A stretch of 36,124 nt of DNA from Saonia sp964398035 (GCA_964398035.1 CAYNLI010000014.1:1-36124), one strand, 5' to 3'; positions 1 to 7,390 are shown, numbered from the stretch's first letter. A program made the numbers and translations. Notes: generated by a model not told the origin, from the letters alone.

Positions 1-14
1 AACCCTACTGTTAT

Positions 15-55
15 AATCCCCATTTGGAAAGTTCTGAATGGGGATTGTTATTTTT
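15..55 (+). terminator. Intrinsic terminator of an upstream gene
   Basis: A perfect 10-bp stem (AATCCCCATT at 15-24 pairing with AATGGGGATT at 37-46, 12-nt loop) is followed by GTTATTTTTT. The T tract lies only on the + side, so it should end a + strand transcript entering from outside the window, just before the convergent gene that stops at position 61. Confidence 0.8.
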
Positions 56-60
56 TAAAA

Positions 61-1317
61 TTATCGGTTCATAGGATATTCGTTAATCCAATTAAAACCC
101 CTTTGTACCAGAAAAAAATCCTCTTTTTCATGTTTTAATGATGTTATTGTGATTGTGTCTTTTCCATCTATCATATTAAGGTACAATAGACTGTCCATCT
201 TTTTAAATTCTAAATTATATTGTTTATTAGAATTTAAATAAGGTGTCAATTTAATCGATGATGCAAAAGAATCTATTTCATGGCGCATCCCTATTCTTCT
301 ATCATCCATTTTAATTACCAAACTATTTCTTTTGTCAATTATGAGTTTCTTCCATCTAATAGTGTCGGTAAGCATTGGTGGCAACGTATCATTATTAACT
401 ACAAAAATCTGTATGTCATAAATCCCATAGAGTTCATGTTTTGGTACTCTTTTACCATATAGTCCTTGACTTTGTAATTTACTTTCAATAACATTGAACA
501 ATACATAAAACAATAATATCCCTTTGGCGGCATAACTCATCAAGTTCTTTTTTTTGCTCAAAAAATAAGTATTGATTATTGGTGGATCAGTGGGTTTGTT
601 TAAAATAAGAAAACGGACAATGTTTCTGAAATCGGGCATTAACACTACAATTGATATGAGGCATAAGTGAAACGAAAAAAGTTTGACCGGAACATCAAAA
701 CTCATATTCAGCAAAAAGACATTTACCATAACTCCTAAAATAATAATTGCCCCAAAGATTTTAGTGTACCTGAATAAAAGTAAAAAACCACCCAAAACTT
801 CTATCAGACCAGTAAATAAGGAGTATGTCTCCGAATAGCCCATAAATTTCCACAAAAGACCCATGGGTGAAGAGTTACCGTAGGTTACGGTCAAACTCAT
901 AAGGTTTAATTCTGGGAATTGTAAATAAAAAACCTTTGAAAATCCGTAAGTGAACATGGCAAAAGCCAAATAGTAACGCAATAAAATCATAAGAGTGCCA
1001 AATGATCTGCTTTCTTTTCCAACTTTATCTATAGTTGACCAAAATAAAACTACCACTATGGAAATGGACAAGCGTCCAGCCAATAGAAGGTAGTCATAGG
1101 TTGTATCCCCACTACCCCTACTCACAAAGGATATTTCATCAGTATAACCAATTATATTTTTAGAAAACAAAGGAATGAACCACTCCCAAAAAGAACCAAC
1201 CCAACCAGAGATAACATTACCAATTCCAAAAGGAATCTGGTCCAATGGAAATGGAAAAATGAATATGAACAAGTAAACAATCAACAATCGTATAAAAAAC
1301 CTACCAAGTAACATCAT
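61..1317 (-). CDS. DoxX-like multi-pass membrane protein with soluble C-terminal part
   Basis: A 418-aa protein. The first about 260 residues are strongly hydrophobic with several predicted membrane helices, for example around residues 8-25, 80-95, 110-130, 170-190 and 215-230. The arrangement resembles DoxX/MauE-type membrane proteins, including a GLIEVLGGFLLLF stretch typical of the DoxX fold. The last about 150 residues are hydrophilic and rich in beta-type sequence, with no motif I recognise. Two Met codons start the frame (1317 and 1314) and cannot be told apart. It is transcribed away from the trp operon and converges on a terminator at 15-55. DoxX relatives have been linked to redox or respiratory membrane functions, but I can assign no substrate here. 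Confidence 0.6.
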   Translation of the reverse strand: MMLLGRFFIRLLIVYLFIFIFPFPLDQIPFGIGNVISGWVGSFWEWFIPLFSKNIIGYTDEISFVSRGSGDTTYDYLLLAGRLSISIVVVLFWSTIDKVGKESRSFGTLMILLRYYLAFAMFTYGFSKVFYLQFPELNLMSLTVTYGNSSPMGLLWKFMGYSETYSLFTGLIEVLGGFLLLFRYTKIFGAIIILGVMVNVFLLNMSFDVPVKLFSFHLCLISIVVLMPDFRNIVRFLILNKPTDPPIINTYFLSKKKNLMSYAAKGILLFYVLFNVIESKLQSQGLYGKRVPKHELYGIYDIQIFVVNNDTLPPMLTDTIRWKKLIIDKRNSLVIKMDDRRIGMRHEIDSFASSIKLTPYLNSNKQYNLEFKKMDSLLYLNMIDGKDTITITSLKHEKEDFFLVQRGFNWINEYPMNR

Positions 1318-1445
1318 AATTCACCTACAATTAAGAACCGTTTACCACAAATCCCATTTAAAATTGAAACTAATAAATTAGTTGAATGTACGATATTTTA
1401 AACATAAAATACTTGTGAAATAATGGTTTTTATAAAATTCCTTTC

Positions 1446-1453
1446 TATATTTG
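1446..1453 (+). promoter_or_regulatory. Candidate -7 promoter element of the trp operon
   Basis: TATATTTG matches the Bacteroidetes -7 consensus TAnnTTTG exactly. No convincing TTG-type -33 element is seen 17-23 bp upstream. Transcription would begin near 1457-1459, only a few bases before the trpL start at 1461, so the leader peptide would be almost leaderless, or it would use the second in-frame ATG at 1473. Confidence 0.5.
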
Positions 1454-1460
1454 ACCTAAT

Positions 1461-1511
1461 ATGAAATTTACAATGTTAAATACTTGGTGGTGGAAAAACT
1501 TACGTCGATAA
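1461..1511 (+). CDS. trpL: trp operon leader peptide (WWW)
   Basis: A 16-aa frame, MKFTMLNTWWWKNLRR, with three consecutive TGG codons at 1485-1493 and a TAA stop at 1509-1511. Three tandem Trp codons in a short frame directly before a terminator and trpE are diagnostic of a ribosome-sensing attenuator. The ribosome would stall here when charged tRNA-Trp is scarce. A second ATG at 1473 would give a 12-aa version that keeps the Trp codons. The frame is too short for ordinary gene callers. Confidence 0.88.
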   Translation: MKFTMLNTWWWKNLRR

Positions 1512-1576
1512 TCGTGAGCTAAGCACCCAATGGTATAAAATATACACAGGCTTGTCATCACGACAAGCCTTTTTTA
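1499..1576 (+). promoter_or_regulatory. Transcription attenuator of the trp operon (trp leader RNA)
   Basis: Segments in order. Region 1 is CTTACG (1499-1504), which can pair with region 2, CGTGAG (1513-1518), forming a pause hairpin around the trpL stop codon. Region 2 can instead pair with region 3: GTGA (1514-1517) with TCAC (1558-1561), and AAGC (1521-1524) with GCTT (1550-1553). Region 3, AGGCTTGTC (1548-1556), pairs perfectly with region 4, GACAAGCCT (1562-1570). That 9-bp stem with a 5-nt loop is followed by T1570-T1575 and is the terminator. A ribosome stalled on the WWW codons would cover region 1, free region 2 for region 3 and prevent termination. The pairings were drawn by eye; the terminator is strong and the antiterminator is weaker and inferred. 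Confidence 0.82.
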
Positions 1577-1594
1577 TTGAAATAAAGTTTAAAA

Positions 1595-2992
1595 ATGAAA
1601 TATCAACTTACAACAAACTATAAAAAAATACTGGCAGACACCATAACACCTGTCAGTGTTTATTTAAAAATTAGGGATAGGTTTCCAAACAGCATTCTTT
1701 TAGAGAGTAGTGACTACCATGCCAATGATAATAGTTTCTCCTACATCTGTTGCAACCCTATTGCATCAATAAAAATTCAGGATGAAGTGATAGAGCAACA
1801 TTTTCCTAATGGCAGCAGTGAAAAAATTACTATTGATTCCAACACAGATGTAACCAATATCATTCATGAATTCAGCAGAAAATTCCATGTAAAGGACAAT
1901 GACTTTAAGTTCATTAACAATGGCCTATTTGGCTATATGGCTTATGATGCTGTTCGGTATTATGAGGATGTCACCATTTCAAAAAAAGAAGGTGCTATAG
2001 AAATTCCAGATATTTACTATGCAGTGTATCAAAATATAATAGCCATCAATCATTTTAAGAACGAGGCTTATATTTTTTCCCATTGCTTTGAAACAGAAAG
2101 CAATATTGATGAAATAGAGCAAATTTTGACCGTTAGAAATTTTGCTACCTATAATTTCTCCAAAGAAGGTGATGCCACTTCAAATTTAAAAGATGAAGAA
2201 TATAAGGAGCATGTAAAATTGGCCAAGAAACATTGTCAACGTGGCGATGTTTTTCAATTGGTGCTCTCCAGAAGGTTTTCACAAGGGTTTAAAGGAGATG
2301 AGTTTAACGTATATAGAGCTTTGCGGTCCATAAACCCTTCTCCTTATTTATTCTATTTTGATTATGGTGATTTTAAAATATTTGGCAGTTCGCCCGAGGC
2401 CCAATTAGTGGTCAAGGACGGTAGAGCAGAAATACACCCTATTGCCGGTACTTTTAAACGTACAGGGAATGATGAAGAGGATGCTATTTTAGCCAAGAAA
2501 CTTACCAAAGATGACAAAGAAAACAGTGAACATGTAATGTTGGTAGATTTAGCCAGAAATGACCTGAGCAGAAATGGGAATATGGTAACTGTAGATAATT
2601 ATAGAGAGGTTCAATTCTTTTCCCATGTAATCCATTTGGTATCCAAAGTTACAGGACAAAAGAAAAAAGACATCCCTACCATGAAAGTAGTAGCTGATAC
2701 TTTCCCAGCAGGAACATTAAGCGGAGCGCCCAAACACATGGCCATGCAGTTGATTGAAAAATACGAGAAAACCAGTAGAGGTTATTATGGTGGCGCCATA
2801 GGTTTTATGGATTTTAACGGCAATTTTAACCATGCCATTATGATACGGACTTTTTTGAGCAAAAACCATGAATTACATTTTCAGGCTGGTGCTGGTTTGG
2901 TAGCAGCTTCTGACCCAGAGAAAGAATTACAAGAAACATATCATAAACTAGGAGCCTTAAACAACGCTTTGGAAATAGCTGAGACCATATAA
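1595..2992 (+). CDS. trpE: Anthranilate synthase component I
   Basis: Makes anthranilate from chorismate, using ammonia supplied by TrpG; first step of tryptophan synthesis, cytosolic. The 465-aa length fits the family. An N-terminal LLES motif (residues 35-38) corresponds to the tryptophan-binding site for feedback inhibition. The C-terminal chorismate-binding domain shows GSSPEAQL, HPIAGTFKRTG, DLARNDLSRNG, PAGTLSGAPK and FQAGAGLVAASDPE, all canonical. The start ATG at 1595 lies 19 nt after the attenuator T tract, so transcription of this and all downstream trp genes depends on readthrough. It is followed by a 30-nt gap with a small G/C palindrome before trpG. PabB is the main alternative, but the tryptophan motif and operon context favour TrpE. 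Confidence 0.97.
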   Translation: MKYQLTTNYKKILADTITPVSVYLKIRDRFPNSILLESSDYHANDNSFSYICCNPIASIKIQDEVIEQHFPNGSSEKITIDSNTDVTNIIHEFSRKFHVKDNDFKFINNGLFGYMAYDAVRYYEDVTISKKEGAIEIPDIYYAVYQNIIAINHFKNEAYIFSHCFETESNIDEIEQILTVRNFATYNFSKEGDATSNLKDEEYKEHVKLAKKHCQRGDVFQLVLSRRFSQGFKGDEFNVYRALRSINPSPYLFYFDYGDFKIFGSSPEAQLVVKDGRAEIHPIAGTFKRTGNDEEDAILAKKLTKDDKENSEHVMLVDLARNDLSRNGNMVTVDNYREVQFFSHVIHLVSKVTGQKKKDIPTMKVVADTFPAGTLSGAPKHMAMQLIEKYEKTSRGYYGGAIGFMDFNGNFNHAIMIRTFLSKNHELHFQAGAGLVAASDPEKELQETYHKLGALNNALEIAETI

Positions 2993-2993
2993 A

Positions 2994-3006
2994 CCCCCAA
3001 AGGGGG
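2994..3006. repeat. Small C5-A3-G5 palindrome between trpE and trpG
   Basis: Five C, three A and five G form a perfect 5-bp stem two bases after the trpE stop codon, in otherwise AT-rich DNA. It lacks a following T tract, so it is unlikely to be a terminator. It probably belongs to the same class of dispersed G/C-rich palindromes as the element at 3060-3088; that link is inference. Confidence 0.5.
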
Positions 3007-3022
3007 AATTAAAATAAATAAA

Positions 3023-3646
3023 ATGAGTGAAAATATAAATACCCACAATCAAACTAGTTCTTCCCCTTCGGGGAGGTTAGGCGGGGCTCCAATATTGGTC
3101 ATAGACAATTACGATAGCTTCACCTACAACTTGGTTCATTATCTAGAAGATTTGGGTTGTGAAGTAGTAGTAAAACGAAACGACCAACTTACTATAGAAG
3201 AGGTAGGTGCATATGATAAAATAGTACTTTCTCCAGGTCCTGGAATACCAAATGAAGCTGGGCTTTTAAAAGAAATCATTAAAACATATGCCCCAACAAA
3301 AAAGATTTTTGGGGTTTGTTTGGGCCAACAAGCCATTGGGGAAGTTTTTGGAGCAACTTTAGAAAATTTAGACCAAGTCTATCATGGCATAGCCACTCAA
3401 ATAAACATTGTGAAAGATGATGCTATTTTTGAAGGAATGCCAAAAGAGATTGAAGTTGGCCGTTATCATTCTTGGGTAGTAAATCCAAATTTACCTGAGG
3501 TTTTAGAAGCTACTTCTTTTGATGAAAACGGGCAAGTAATGTCATTGAGACATAAACAATATGATGTTTGCGGTGTGCAGTTTCATCCAGAATCTGTACT
3601 TACCCCACAGGGTCAGCAAATATTAAAAAACTGGTTAAACTCATAG
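3023..3646 (+). CDS. trpG: Anthranilate synthase component II (glutamine amidotransferase)
   Basis: Hydrolyses glutamine and feeds ammonia to TrpE. Class I glutamine amidotransferase with IDNYDSFTYNLVHYLED, LSPGPGIPNEAG, GVCLGQQAIGE (nucleophile Cys99) and CGVQFHPESVL (His188, Glu190), so the catalytic triad is intact. The 207 aa are longer than the usual about 187-190. The excess is the first about 23 residues, of which residues 13-22 are encoded by a G/C-rich palindromic repeat at 3060-3088. Family members normally begin immediately before the VLVIDNYDSF segment. The only in-frame ATG is at 3023; a TTG at 3095, exactly where the family starts, is the alternative start. Confidence 0.95.
   Translation: MSENINTHNQTSSSPSGRLGGAPILVIDNYDSFTYNLVHYLEDLGCEVVVKRNDQLTIEEVGAYDKIVLSPGPGIPNEAGLLKEIIKTYAPTKKIFGVCLGQQAIGEVFGATLENLDQVYHGIATQINIVKDDAIFEGMPKEIEVGRYHSWVVNPNLPEVLEATSFDENGQVMSLRHKQYDVCGVQFHPESVLTPQGQQILKNWLNS
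3060..3088 (+). repeat. Palindromic repeat forming part of the TrpG N-terminus
   Basis: CTTCCCC (3060-3066) pairs with GGGGAGG (3070-3076) around the loop TTC with one G-T wobble, followed by TTAGGCGGGGCT. Elements of this kind are, to my knowledge, dispersed in flavobacterial genomes, usually between genes. Here it is translated as SSPSGRLGGAP-like residues before the TrpG catalytic domain. The stem could also affect translation initiation at an internal TTG codon. Confidence 0.6.
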
Positions 3647-3648
3647 CG

Positions 3649-3702
3649 TCATGCTGAACTTATTTCAGCATCTCACAAAATAATTACTGAAATAAATTCA
3701 GC
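3649..3702. repeat. Large palindromic repeat between trpG and trpD
   Basis: GCTGAACTTATTTCAG (3653-3668) is the inverse complement, with one G-T wobble, of CTGAAATAAATTCAGC (3687-3702), giving a 16-bp stem and an 18-nt loop. It fills the intergenic gap and ends 5 bp before the trpD start codon. Its left arm, GTCATGCTGAACTT and onward, is nearly identical to the reverse complement of the element inside trpF (5777-5826), so the two are copies of one family in opposite orientation. There is no T tract, so it is probably not a terminator. Confidence 0.75.
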
Positions 3703-3707
3703 TAAAA

Positions 3708-4700
3708 ATGAAAGAAGTACTAAATAGATTGATTAATCACGATATTCTTGAAAAGCAAGATGCCAAGCAGATTTTGGTGAATATTGCTAAAGGAGAATAT
3801 AATCCCAGTCAAATAGCTGCTTTTCTAACCGTTTATATGATGCGCAGCATCACCATAGAAGAATTGGAAGGCTTTAGAGATGCACTTTTGGAGTTATGCT
3901 TAGCTGTTGATTTATCTGAATACAACCCTGTAGATCTCTGTGGAACCGGTGGTGATGGCAAGGACACTTTTAATATTTCCACACTGGCATCTTTTGTAAC
4001 TGCAGGTGCAGGGATAAAAGTAACAAAGCATGGCAATTACGGTGTTTCTTCCAAATGCGGAAGTAGTAACGTAATGGAGTTTTTAGGAATAAAATTCAGT
4101 AGTGAAGCTGACTTTCTAAAAAAATCTATTGATGAAGCAGGGATTTGTATTTTGCATGCACCTCTCTTTCATCCAGCAATGAAAAATGTTGCTCCTATCC
4201 GAAGAGAATTAGGCGTAAAAACCTTTTTCAATATGTTGGGCCCAATGGTAAACCCTGCATTTCCGAAAAATCAAATGGTTGGCGTTTTTAATTTGGAACT
4301 GGCAAGAATGTATGGGTATTTATATCAGAATACAGCTAAAAATTTCACAGTTCTCCATGCATTGGATGGTTATGATGAAATTTCATTGACTGGAGATACC
4401 AAAACTATTTCCAACACTACAGAAGGCATGTTAAAACCATCGGATTTTGGCGTGAAAACCATTTTACAATCTGATATTGTTGGCGGTGACAGTATAGAAG
4501 CATCAGCTCAGATATTTTTAGACGTTTTGCAGGGCAGTGGAACTGAACCTCAAAACAATGTGGTATGCGCCAATGCAGGAGTCGCTATAGCAACCGTTAA
4601 GGGTATCACTCCAAAAGAAGGGTTTGATCTGGCCAAAGAGTCGCTTTTGAGCGGTAAAGGATTAATTGCATTAAAAAAATTACAAGAATTGAGTGCATAA
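3708..4700 (+). CDS. trpD: Anthranilate phosphoribosyltransferase
   Basis: Transfers the phosphoribosyl group of PRPP to anthranilate, second step of the pathway. 330 aa, normal length. The phosphoribosyl-binding motif CGTGGDGKDTFNIST is followed by KHGNYGVSSKCGSSNVME and RRELGVKTFFNMLGPMVNP, the characteristic anthranilate and PRPP site segments of glycosyltransferase family 3. The stop codon overlaps the trpC start by one base (TAATG at 4698-4702), which suggests translational coupling. A large palindromic repeat sits just upstream of its ATG. Confidence 0.97.
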   Translation: MKEVLNRLINHDILEKQDAKQILVNIAKGEYNPSQIAAFLTVYMMRSITIEELEGFRDALLELCLAVDLSEYNPVDLCGTGGDGKDTFNISTLASFVTAGAGIKVTKHGNYGVSSKCGSSNVMEFLGIKFSSEADFLKKSIDEAGICILHAPLFHPAMKNVAPIRRELGVKTFFNMLGPMVNPAFPKNQMVGVFNLELARMYGYLYQNTAKNFTVLHALDGYDEISLTGDTKTISNTTEGMLKPSDFGVKTILQSDIVGGDSIEASAQIFLDVLQGSGTEPQNNVVCANAGVAIATVKGITPKEGFDLAKESLLSGKGLIALKKLQELSA

Positions 4701-5494
4701 TGGATATATTAACCAAAATAGTACTGGACAAACGTAAAGAAGTCGATTTAAAAAAAACGTTGCTACCCGTTTCACAATTGGAAGCTTCTGTTCTTTTTGA
4801 ACGTGAAACAGTTTCATTGACCAATGCATTACGGAACAGTACTTCAGGAATTATCGCAGAGCATAAAAGGCGTTCCCCTTCCAAGTCCGTCATCAATCAA
4901 AGTTTAAATGTGCAAGATGTAGCCATTGGTTATGAAAAAGCTAGTGTCTGTGGTATGTCGGTTTTAACCGATAACAAATATTTTGGTGGCTCTTTAGATG
5001 ATTTACTATTGGCTAGGGCATCAGTAAACATACCCTTGTTGAGAAAGGAATTTATAATTGACGAATACCAAATCCTAGAAGCCAAAGCACATGGAGCCGA
5101 TGTTATTTTGTTGATTGCCGCAATATTGACCAGAGAAGAAATAAAAACTTTCTCAGAACTAGCGAAAAGCTTAAAATTGGATGTTCTTTTGGAAGTACAC
5201 AATGAGGAAGAACTCCACAAATCCATTATGCCGAGTTTGGATATGTTAGGAGTGAACAATAGAAATTTAAAAACTTTTGAAGTCAGTCTGGACATCAGTA
5301 AATCATTGTCCAACTTAATTCCAGATGATTTTGTAAAAGTATCAGAAAGTGGCATCAGCAGTGTAGATGCCATAACAGAGTTAAAACCTTATGGGTATCA
5401 AGGTTTTTTGATTGGAGAGAATTTTATGAAAACGGATGATCCTGGGAAAAGTGCAATTGAATTTATTAGTGAATTGAATGTCATTTCAAAATGA
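4700..5494 (+). CDS. trpC: Indole-3-glycerol phosphate synthase
   Basis: Closes the indole ring: converts carboxyphenylamino-deoxyribulose phosphate to indole-3-glycerol phosphate. 264 aa, single-domain TIM barrel, not fused to TrpF. Visible motifs include IIAEHKRRSPSKS (catalytic Lys and substrate contacts), the GGSLDDLLLAR segment, LLRKEFIIDEYQ, GADVILLIAAIL, LGVNNRNLKTF and SESGI, all typical. It starts one base inside the trpD stop codon and ends 14 bp before trpF. Confidence 0.97.
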   Translation: MDILTKIVLDKRKEVDLKKTLLPVSQLEASVLFERETVSLTNALRNSTSGIIAEHKRRSPSKSVINQSLNVQDVAIGYEKASVCGMSVLTDNKYFGGSLDDLLLARASVNIPLLRKEFIIDEYQILEAKAHGADVILLIAAILTREEIKTFSELAKSLKLDVLLEVHNEEELHKSIMPSLDMLGVNNRNLKTFEVSLDISKSLSNLIPDDFVKVSESGISSVDAITELKPYGYQGFLIGENFMKTDDPGKSAIEFISELNVISK

Positions 5495-5508
5495 CGAAAT
5501 AGAAACTT

Positions 5509-6207
5509 ATGAAGCTTAAGGTTTGCGGAATGAATCATAATACCAAAGAGGTTGCAACACTACAACCTGATTATTTGGGCTTTATATTCTGGGAACCCTC
5601 TTCACGGTATTTTGATGGGCATATTCCCGATTTACCCAATAATATTAAAAAAGTTGGAGTGTTTGTAGATGCTTCTTTAGATGTAGTTATTAAAACAGTG
5701 AGGCGTTATGGTTTAGATGCGGTGCAACTGCATGGTAAAGAAACTCCAGAGTATTGTGACGCTTTGCGTCAACCTAAACTTGTTTCAGGTTCTCACGATG
5801 TGATGCCGAAACAAGTTCAGCATGACTCCTTTGACGTTATCAAAGTATTCTCTATAAAAGACGATTTTGACTTTTCAATTTTAGAACCTTATGAGAAGGT
5901 CTGTGATTACTACCTATTTGATACCAAAGGAAAACTCCCAGGAGGCAATGGATATACTTTTAACTGGTCGGTCTTAAGAAATTACTCCTCTACCAAACCT
6001 TACTTTTTAAGTGGTGGGATTGGTTTAGACGAATTGGACAAAATAAACTCCTTTCTAAAAAGTAAGGAGTCCAAATACTGCTATGCCATAGACATCAATA
6101 GCAAATTTGAAAATGCTCCTGGTCTAAAAAACATAGATAAATTAAAAGAATTTAAGAACAATATAGATTCCCACCTTTGTAGGAATGACAATAAAACTAG
6201 CAATTAG
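5509..6207 (+). CDS. trpF: Phosphoribosylanthranilate isomerase with in-frame repeat insertions
   Basis: Amadori rearrangement of phosphoribosylanthranilate. Catalytic Cys6 (LKVCGMN) and Asp138 (LFDTKGKLPGGNG) are present, with LGFIFWEPSSRYF, VGVFVDA, DAVQLHGKE and LSGGIGLDE also conserved. At 232 aa it is longer than the usual about 200-215. The excess maps to two repeat-derived parts. Residues about 90-106 (PKLVSGSHDVMPKQVQHDS) are encoded by a palindromic repeat at 5777-5826. The C-terminal tail (about residues 220-227) is encoded by another repeat at 6166-6189. The internal insertion falls between alpha-helix 3 (PEYCDALRQ) and beta-strand 4 (DVIKVFSI), on the barrel face opposite the active site, so activity is plausibly kept. 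The stop codon is 1 bp before trpB. Confidence 0.94.
   Translation: MKLKVCGMNHNTKEVATLQPDYLGFIFWEPSSRYFDGHIPDLPNNIKKVGVFVDASLDVVIKTVRRYGLDAVQLHGKETPEYCDALRQPKLVSGSHDVMPKQVQHDSFDVIKVFSIKDDFDFSILEPYEKVCDYYLFDTKGKLPGGNGYTFNWSVLRNYSSTKPYFLSGGIGLDELDKINSFLKSKESKYCYAIDINSKFENAPGLKNIDKLKEFKNNIDSHLCRNDNKTSN
5777..5826 (-). repeat. Palindromic repeat inserted in frame inside trpF
   Basis: AACTTGTTTC (5777-5786) pairs perfectly with GAAACAAGTT (5808-5817). An inner TCAC/GTGA stem lies in the loop, and the unit ends with CAGCATGAC at 5818-5826. Read on the minus strand it begins GTCATGCTGAACTTGTTTC, matching the trpG-trpD intergenic element at 3649 in all but one of 19 positions. It adds about 17 codons without stop or frameshift. 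Confidence 0.78.
6166..6189. repeat. GATTCCC...GGAATGAC repeat at the trpF 3' end
   Basis: ATTCC (6167-6171) and GGAAT (6182-6186) form the arms of a short inverted repeat ending in GAATGAC. A close relative lies between trpB and trpA (7396-7421). It resembles the widespread GTCATTCCTGCG-type dispersed repeat of many bacterial genomes. It encodes the last part of TrpF and also supplies a spurious upstream ATG (6185) for trpB. Confidence 0.6.
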
Positions 6208-6208
6208 G

Positions 6209-7390
6209 ATGTCATATAACGTTAACGAAAAAGGATATTACGGAGAGTTTGGAGGAGCATTTATTCCAGAAATGCTCTATCCAAATGTAGAGAACCTAAG
6301 GCAAAACTATCTTAAAATAATGGCAGAGCCCTCTTTTAAAGAGGAGTTTGACCAACTATTAAAAGATTATGTGGGACGGCCTTCCCCTCTTTATTTTGCT
6401 AAAAGATTATCAGAAAAATACAATACCAAAATATACTTAAAACGGGAAGACCTCAACCATACAGGAGCGCATAAGGTAAACAACACCATTGGGCAGATAT
6501 TAATGGCAAAACGTTTGGGCAAAAAACGAATCATTGCCGAAACTGGTGCTGGCCAACATGGTGTGGCTACAGCAACGGTTTGCGCACTTATGGGTATAGA
6601 GTGCATTGTATATATGGGCGAAATAGATATCGCCAGACAAGCGCCCAATGTAGCACGTATGAAAATGTTGGGTGCAGAAGTAAGACCTGCACTATCTGGC
6701 AGCAAAACATTAAAAGATGCTACCAATGAAGCCATAAGAGATTGGATCAACAACCCTGTAGACACTCATTATATTATAGGTTCTGCCATTGGCCCACATC
6801 CTTATCCAGATATGGTAACACGGTTTCAGTCTATTATATCAGAAGAAATAAAATGGCAACTACTAGAAAAAGAAGGCAAGGAAAATCCTGATTATGTAGT
6901 GGCCTGTGTTGGTGGTGGCAGTAATGCCGCTGGTGCTTTCTATCATTTTTTACATGAAGAAAAAGTAGGTCTCATTGCGGTAGAAGCAGCAGGAAAAGGA
7001 ATCGATACTGGTGAAAGTGCTGCAACTTCCGTTTTAGGAAAAGTAGGCATTATCCACGGTTGTAAAACCTTATTGATGCAAACTGATGACGGACAGATCA
7101 CAGAGCCTTATTCCATTTCCGCTGGTTTGGATTACCCAGGTGTTGGCCCTATGCATGCACATTTATGCAAATCTGGTCGCGGAGAGTTTATTTCCATTAC
7201 TGATGATGAAGCCATGCAAGCTGGATTAATGCTGACAAAACTGGAAGGCATTATTCCCGCAATAGAATCATCACACGCATTTGCTATTTTTGAAAACAGA
7301 AAATTTAATCCAGATGATGTAGTGGTGGTGAGTTTATCAGGTCGTGGAGACAAAGATTTGCAGAACTATATTGATTATTTTAAACTATAA
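6209..7390 (+). CDS. trpB: Tryptophan synthase beta chain
   Basis: PLP enzyme joining indole and serine to give tryptophan; works as an alpha2-beta2 complex with TrpA. 393 aa from the ATG at 6209, one base after the trpF stop. The longer frame from 6185 would add eight residues encoded within the repeat at the trpF end and is not typical of the family. YGEFGGAFIPEML begins the conserved region. The PLP lysine is Lys89 in NHTGAHKVNN. AETGAGQHGVATATV, CVGGGSNAAGAFYHF (phosphate-binding glycines), HAHLCKSGRGEF and SLSGRGDKDL are all present. This is the TrpB1 type expected in an operon with trpA. Confidence 0.97.
   Translation: MSYNVNEKGYYGEFGGAFIPEMLYPNVENLRQNYLKIMAEPSFKEEFDQLLKDYVGRPSPLYFAKRLSEKYNTKIYLKREDLNHTGAHKVNNTIGQILMAKRLGKKRIIAETGAGQHGVATATVCALMGIECIVYMGEIDIARQAPNVARMKMLGAEVRPALSGSKTLKDATNEAIRDWINNPVDTHYIIGSAIGPHPYPDMVTRFQSIISEEIKWQLLEKEGKENPDYVVACVGGGSNAAGAFYHFLHEEKVGLIAVEAAGKGIDTGESAATSVLGKVGIIHGCKTLLMQTDDGQITEPYSISAGLDYPGVGPMHAHLCKSGRGEFISITDDEAMQAGLMLTKLEGIIPAIESSHAFAIFENRKFNPDDVVVVSLSGRGDKDLQNYIDYFKL

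Noticed and set aside
1499..1576. T-box riboswitch before trpE
   Set aside because: No T-box sequence or specifier-loop arrangement; the short frame with three Trp codons and the three alternative hairpins explain the region better.
3649..3702. Terminator between trpG and trpD
   Set aside because: The hairpin has no following T tract and would cut off trpD-trpA; it matches a dispersed repeat family instead.
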